From assembly GCA_021800805.1 (NCBI GenBank), contig JAJYYR010000039.1, forward strand, positions 1-6,928: a DNA stretch of 6,928 bases. Reading direction: 5' to 3'. Origin of the DNA: a bacterium. GTDB taxonomy: Bacteria > SZUA-79 > Acidulodesulfobacterales > Acidulodesulfobacteraceae. A program made the position numbers and the translations under genes. The notes below the pieces were generated by a model, which saw only the letters and a list, made by a program, of their open reading frames with translations, did no database searches and was not told where the DNA came from. This document shows, piece after piece, positions 4,547 to 6,928 of the stretch (position 1 is its first letter; each line of letters opens with the position of its first letter).

Positions 4547-5548
4547 ATGTTGTCGGAAATAAATATGAATTTTCTTAAAAAATATTTTTTTGACTATATT
4601 AAATTTATAAGTGTATTAATATTACTCATTCCCCTAAGTATATCCGCATATATATTAACGCATTATTTCATAATATGGCGGGTAGGCAACCAAACACCGG
4701 TTGAAACAGTACAAACCCTCAATATTTTATTGGCAAGCGCTGGCGCTTTCGGAACGATGATACTTGCTTTAGCGACATTCGCTTCTTTATTGCATGCCAA
4801 TAAAAAAGATAAAGAGAATAAAGAGGAGTTGTTAAATAAATATAAAAAAGACCATTCCGACAACATTAAAGAAAATTGCCTTCTCCCGATATTCAGAGAT
4901 ATAACCGATAGATATTATAACAGTTTTTATTTTGAAATTAATGAAAGACAGAACCTTTTTGATGAGCAAGGTCTAAAAAGTGATTTTTTTAATAATCCGT
5001 TTTCTTCTTATGATGAGGAAGCTGTTTTTAGTAAATATAATGAAATTACAGGTAACGGGTTATGCAAAGACCTTGAAAAATGTAAAATCACCAAGGATAT
5101 ATTTGTAGATTATCGAAATATATTAATATTAATTCATAAAAAAGCACCAATTTTTTTAGCGGATCTCGTTGATTTTATTCTAAAAATAAAATCATTACCG
5201 CAATATAAAGAACTTACAGCAAGACTATTAAATGAATTTACTAAAAGAAATTTAAATGTTAATGTTAATGTCTTTACTAATAGCATAGAGGAACCATTTT
5301 TTAATTTTATTCTTGCTTCCGCTTTATCTTTGGAAGATGATAGATACTTAAAGCAAAAATTTCCAAATCGTTTTAGGACAATATATTATAACAACGGCCT
5401 TGAAGCTGTGAAAGAAATAATTAATGTATTAAAAAATCATGATTACACCAAAAAACTTATAGATATAAAATATGAAGTAAAAGAAAAGGTAGACGGGTTA
5501 AGGGATAAAATAAATAGTTTGTTAGATAACAATGTTTTATTAGGCTAA
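4547..5548 (+). CDS. Two-helix membrane-anchored protein of unknown function (333 aa)
   Basis: This is the largest intact cargo gene. Two N-terminal membrane helices (about residues 18..44 and 58..82) are separated by a short loop (WRVGNQTPVETVQTLN). A lysine-rich coiled-coil-like linker follows (83..110), then a roughly 220-residue cytosolic helical domain containing PIFRDITDRYYNSFYFEI, YRNILILIHKKAPIFLADLV and FFNFILASALSLEDDRYLKQ, ending in a further coiled-coil segment (about 305..330). ATG 4547 gives 333 residues. ATG 4565 (product starting MNFLKKYFF) has a slightly better GGA seven bases upstream and may be the true start. I see no catalytic motif. Two-helix proteins with a large cytosolic domain next to integrases include abortive-infection-type proteins, but the sequence motifs of that family are not evident, so this is only an analogy. 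It is markedly AT-rich and runs convergent to the integrase with a 43-bp gap. Confidence 0.8.
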   Translation: MLSEINMNFLKKYFFDYIKFISVLILLIPLSISAYILTHYFIIWRVGNQTPVETVQTLNILLASAGAFGTMILALATFASLLHANKKDKENKEELLNKYKKDHSDNIKENCLLPIFRDITDRYYNSFYFEINERQNLFDEQGLKSDFFNNPFSSYDEEAVFSKYNEITGNGLCKDLEKCKITKDIFVDYRNILILIHKKAPIFLADLVDFILKIKSLPQYKELTARLLNEFTKRNLNVNVNVFTNSIEEPFFNFILASALSLEDDRYLKQKFPNRFRTIYYNNGLEAVKEIINVLKNHDYTKKLIDIKYEVKEKVDGLRDKINSLLDNNVLLG

Positions 5549-5591
5549 AAATTCAATGATGATATTACAAGTTAATGGCACTTTAATCGAA

Positions 5592-6695
5592 TCATATCTT
5601 AAACTCCTCGAATATAGGATCAAGCCCCTCAGTATTTTCCGGTAGTAAATATATATAATTATCCTCGGTAACCCGCGTATCTGAATGGCCCAGGAGCCAT
5701 GAGGTTTTCTTAAGGCTTACATTCGCGCCTACAAGCAGAGCGCCGAAAGCATGCCTAAGGTCATGGACGCGCAGTTTCTTGCTTTCAAGTCCGGCGTTTC
5801 GGCAAGCGGTATGAAAAGACCTTTTGAACTCAAGGAGTTTACGGCCGTTACGGTTGAAAACATAAGGACAGCCGTCTACCGGCGGTATGGAACGGAGTAG
5901 CCTGATAAGGGCAGAATGCATTTTAAATTTACGGTCCTCTTTAGACTTGGTATTCTTAATAAGAATCAATTCGTTTCCGAAATCGATATCCGACCATTCG
6001 AGATTTAAAGCTTCCGATTTGCGGCAGCCGGAGAATATAAGGAAAGCTATCAGGTTTCTAGTAAGAGGATTAGTAGCACCGTGGATTAATGCGAGTATCT
6101 CTTCCTTGGACAGATTCACATTATATTTTTTCTGGACAAGTTTGTCCATGCACATGCATGGATTTTTGGACATATAGTCCTCATCCAGACAATAATTAAA
6201 AAAATTCCGCAGGATTTCTATCTCAAGATTTATCGTACGGAAACTTACATCGTCTTCGTTAAAAACTTTATTGCGGTTTAGCCTTAAATTTTCCTTTTCG
6301 AGCCTTGCCCGATTCTTCTCTATAACTTCCTTCCTACGCTTTAAACGGTAGTCCGTTACAATGCTTTTAGTAATATCAGATAGCCGGTAATCCTTAAAGA
6401 ACGGAAGAAAGTTTTTAGAGGCCACAATCTTGCGGTGAACCGTGGATGCCTTGCATTCTTGCTTTTCCATATATATTTCAAATACATCGGAAAAAATATA
6501 ATCCTCGTCGGACGGCAGGTTAAATTTATTATTGATGGCCTCGTTATAAATCCTGGCCGCAATGGTCCGGGCCTTCTTTACGTCGTCGGTATGGCAGGAT
6601 CCCCGGAACCGCTTACCGCTTACGCTGATATCGTAGTGGTAAACATCTTTAACCTTTTTAATGTAATTTTTTACTTTGTCCATTTTTACCCGCAA
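5592..6695 (-). CDS. int: Tyrosine recombinase (phage/island integrase)
   Basis: The 367-residue protein catalyses site-specific integration and excision. An N-terminal arm-binding-like region (about 14..55) is followed by a SAM-like core-binding domain (66..180, with an unusually charged insert KRRKEVIEKNRARLEKENLR) and a catalytic domain (190..352). All catalytic residues are present: R225 in SGCRKSEALNLEW, K250 in NTKSK, H311 and R314 in HDLRH, H337 in LLGHSD, and nucleophile Y347 in EDNYIYL. The length is typical of tRNA-targeting island integrases. TTG 6695 gives the longest frame; ATG 6683 (product starting MDKVKN, 363 residues) is at least as likely, since neither has a clear ribosome binding site. 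The gene begins about 110 bp from the repeat within the tRNA gene and reads away from it. Nothing suggests inactivation. Confidence 0.95.
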   Translation of the reverse strand: MRVKMDKVKNYIKKVKDVYHYDISVSGKRFRGSCHTDDVKKARTIAARIYNEAINNKFNLPSDEDYIFSDVFEIYMEKQECKASTVHRKIVASKNFLPFFKDYRLSDITKSIVTDYRLKRRKEVIEKNRARLEKENLRLNRNKVFNEDDVSFRTINLEIEILRNFFNYCLDEDYMSKNPCMCMDKLVQKKYNVNLSKEEILALIHGATNPLTRNLIAFLIFSGCRKSEALNLEWSDIDFGNELILIKNTKSKEDRKFKMHSALIRLLRSIPPVDGCPYVFNRNGRKLLEFKRSFHTACRNAGLESKKLRVHDLRHAFGALLVGANVSLKKTSWLLGHSDTRVTEDNYIYLLPENTEGLDPIFEEFKI

Positions 6696-6698
6696 AAA

Positions 6699-6719
6699 CT
6701 TGACCGATTCTTGACCGAT
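6699..6719. repeat. Tandem CTTGACCGAT repeats, candidate integrase arm sites
   Basis: CTTGACCGAT occurs at 6699..6708 and again at 6710..6719, an 11-bp period that places both copies on the same face of the helix. They lie immediately upstream of the integrase start and within 110 bp of the attachment repeat, the expected position for arm-type binding sites or for autoregulation of int. ACTTGAC also occurs in the left arm at 273..279. Confidence 0.5.
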
Positions 6720-6746
6720 ATGTGCGTTTTTTTCGTCATTTTAGCA

Positions 6747-6775
6747 ATTTTATCATTGTTGAGATAAAAATGCAA
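6747..6775 (-). promoter_or_regulatory. Candidate integrase promoter
   Basis: On the minus strand, TAAAAT (6747..6752, five of six matches to TATAAT) lies 17 bp downstream of TTGCAT (6770..6775, only three of six matches to TTGACA). It lies 52 bp upstream of the TTG start of the integrase, and the CTTGACCGAT repeats fall between promoter and gene, where a bound protein could repress transcription. Confidence 0.35.
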
Positions 6776-6802
6776 ATGTCTGTAAAGGCTTATTTACTGC
6801 TG

Positions 6803-6858
6803 TTTTAACTGGTGCCCCCGACCGGAATCGAACCGATGACCAAAGGTTTAGGAAACCT
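6803..6858. repeat. attR: attR-like direct repeat within tRNA-Arg
   Basis: This is an exact 56-bp match to 71..126. It covers the tRNA 3' half from the anticodon stem through CCA, plus 7 bp downstream. The element brings a matching 3' end, so the tRNA remains intact after integration. Confidence 0.93.
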
Positions 6859-6886
6859 CTGCTCTATCCTTCTGAGCTACGGGGGC
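6810..6886 (-). tRNA. tRNA-Arg(CCU)
   Basis: A complete 77-nt cloverleaf can be folded by eye. Acceptor stem GCCCCCG/CGGGGGC has seven perfect pairs. D-stem GCTC/GAGC encloses AGAAGGATA. Anticodon stem GAGGT/ACCTT has one G-U pair. The anticodon loop TTCCTAA gives anticodon CCU, which reads AGG (Arg). T-arm ATCGG-TTCGATT-CCGGT, discriminator A and an encoded CCA complete it. It is the insertion target of the element and keeps its function because the incoming repeat restores the 3' half. Confidence 0.96.
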
Positions 6887-6928
6887 AGGCAAAAAATGAA
6901 TGGACGGCAACTATTTGGTAAAATGGCA

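Larger units (their letters stand above)
71..6858. mobile_element. Integrated genetic element (about 6.7 kb) in tRNA-Arg(CCU)
   Basis: The element is bounded by 56-bp direct repeats that share the tRNA 3' end, and it carries a tyrosine recombinase next to the intact tRNA. The distance between repeat starts is 6732 bp, the expected size of an excised circle. No replication initiator, relaxase, capsid or packaging gene is recognisable, so it is better called a small genomic island or degenerate satellite-like element than a plasmid or prophage. The interior mixes intact genes with broken ones on both strands and has variable base composition (the 4.3 to 5.5 kb part is visibly more AT-rich than the integrase gene), consistent with successive acquisitions. 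Mobility depends on the integrase being active; no excisionase was recognised. Confidence 0.88.

Noticed and set aside
4663..4866. Minus-strand open frame opposite the 333-residue protein
   Set aside because: It is antisense to the second membrane helix and linker; the serine/leucine-rich composition is typical of a shadow.
5549..5591. Terminator between the convergent 333-residue gene and the integrase
   Set aside because: No GC-rich stem followed by a T-run is visible on either strand in the 43-bp gap.
5887..6177. Plus-strand open frame inside the integrase
   Set aside because: The integrase on the other strand carries all catalytic residues, so this is a shadow.
6356..6767. Open frames on both strands at the integrase N-terminus
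   Set aside because: These are shadows of the N-terminal and core-binding domains; no independent start signals or motifs.

Overview
The window holds what looks like a complete, small (about 6.7 kb) integrated genetic element sitting in the 3' end of a tRNA-Arg(CCU) gene. An intact tRNA gene lies at the right end (minus strand). A 56-bp exact copy of its 3' half plus 7 bp of downstream sequence recurs at the left end (71..126 and 6803..6858). A tyrosine recombinase gene lies directly downstream of the intact tRNA and reads away from it, the usual layout of tRNA-targeted islands. The host is a low-GC, probably Gram-negative bacterium: it has a bacterial tRNA with encoded CCA, strong GGAGGTGAT-type ribosome binding sites, a lipoprotein signal peptide and envelope-sugar genes. 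Species cannot be fixed from this window.

Layout, left to right: attL-like repeat; an AT-rich arm with a promoter-like TTGACA motif; a disrupted unknown gene broken by a frameshift (412..905); a small Ala/Lys/Pro-rich lipoprotein (932..1174). Next comes a minus-strand block (2068 down to 1233): an XRE-type helix-turn-helix (HTH) frame without a start codon, two tandem paralogous small membrane/coiled-coil proteins coupled by TAATG, and a second HTH fragment. A plus-strand envelope-sugar-like block follows: a coiled-coil YSSKSWR tail fragment, an N-terminally truncated family 2 glycosyltransferase, a three-helix membrane protein, and a Nudix-fold protein resembling GDP-mannose hydrolases but lacking key acidic residues. 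Then come a HigB/RelE toxin remnant, another C-terminal remnant, an intact 333-residue protein with two membrane helices, the convergent integrase, candidate integrase-arm repeats, and the attR-like repeat inside the tRNA gene.

The element reads as an accretion of cargo. Intact-looking genes (lipoprotein, paralog pair, three-helix protein, Nudix protein, 333-residue protein, integrase) alternate with broken gene ends, most of them C-terminal fragments. The best candidates for a functional, undescribed cargo are the 333-residue membrane protein beside the integrase and the three-helix-protein/Nudix pair. Their roles are inferred from architecture and context only. No cyclase, nuclease or other diagnostic defence enzyme is visible.
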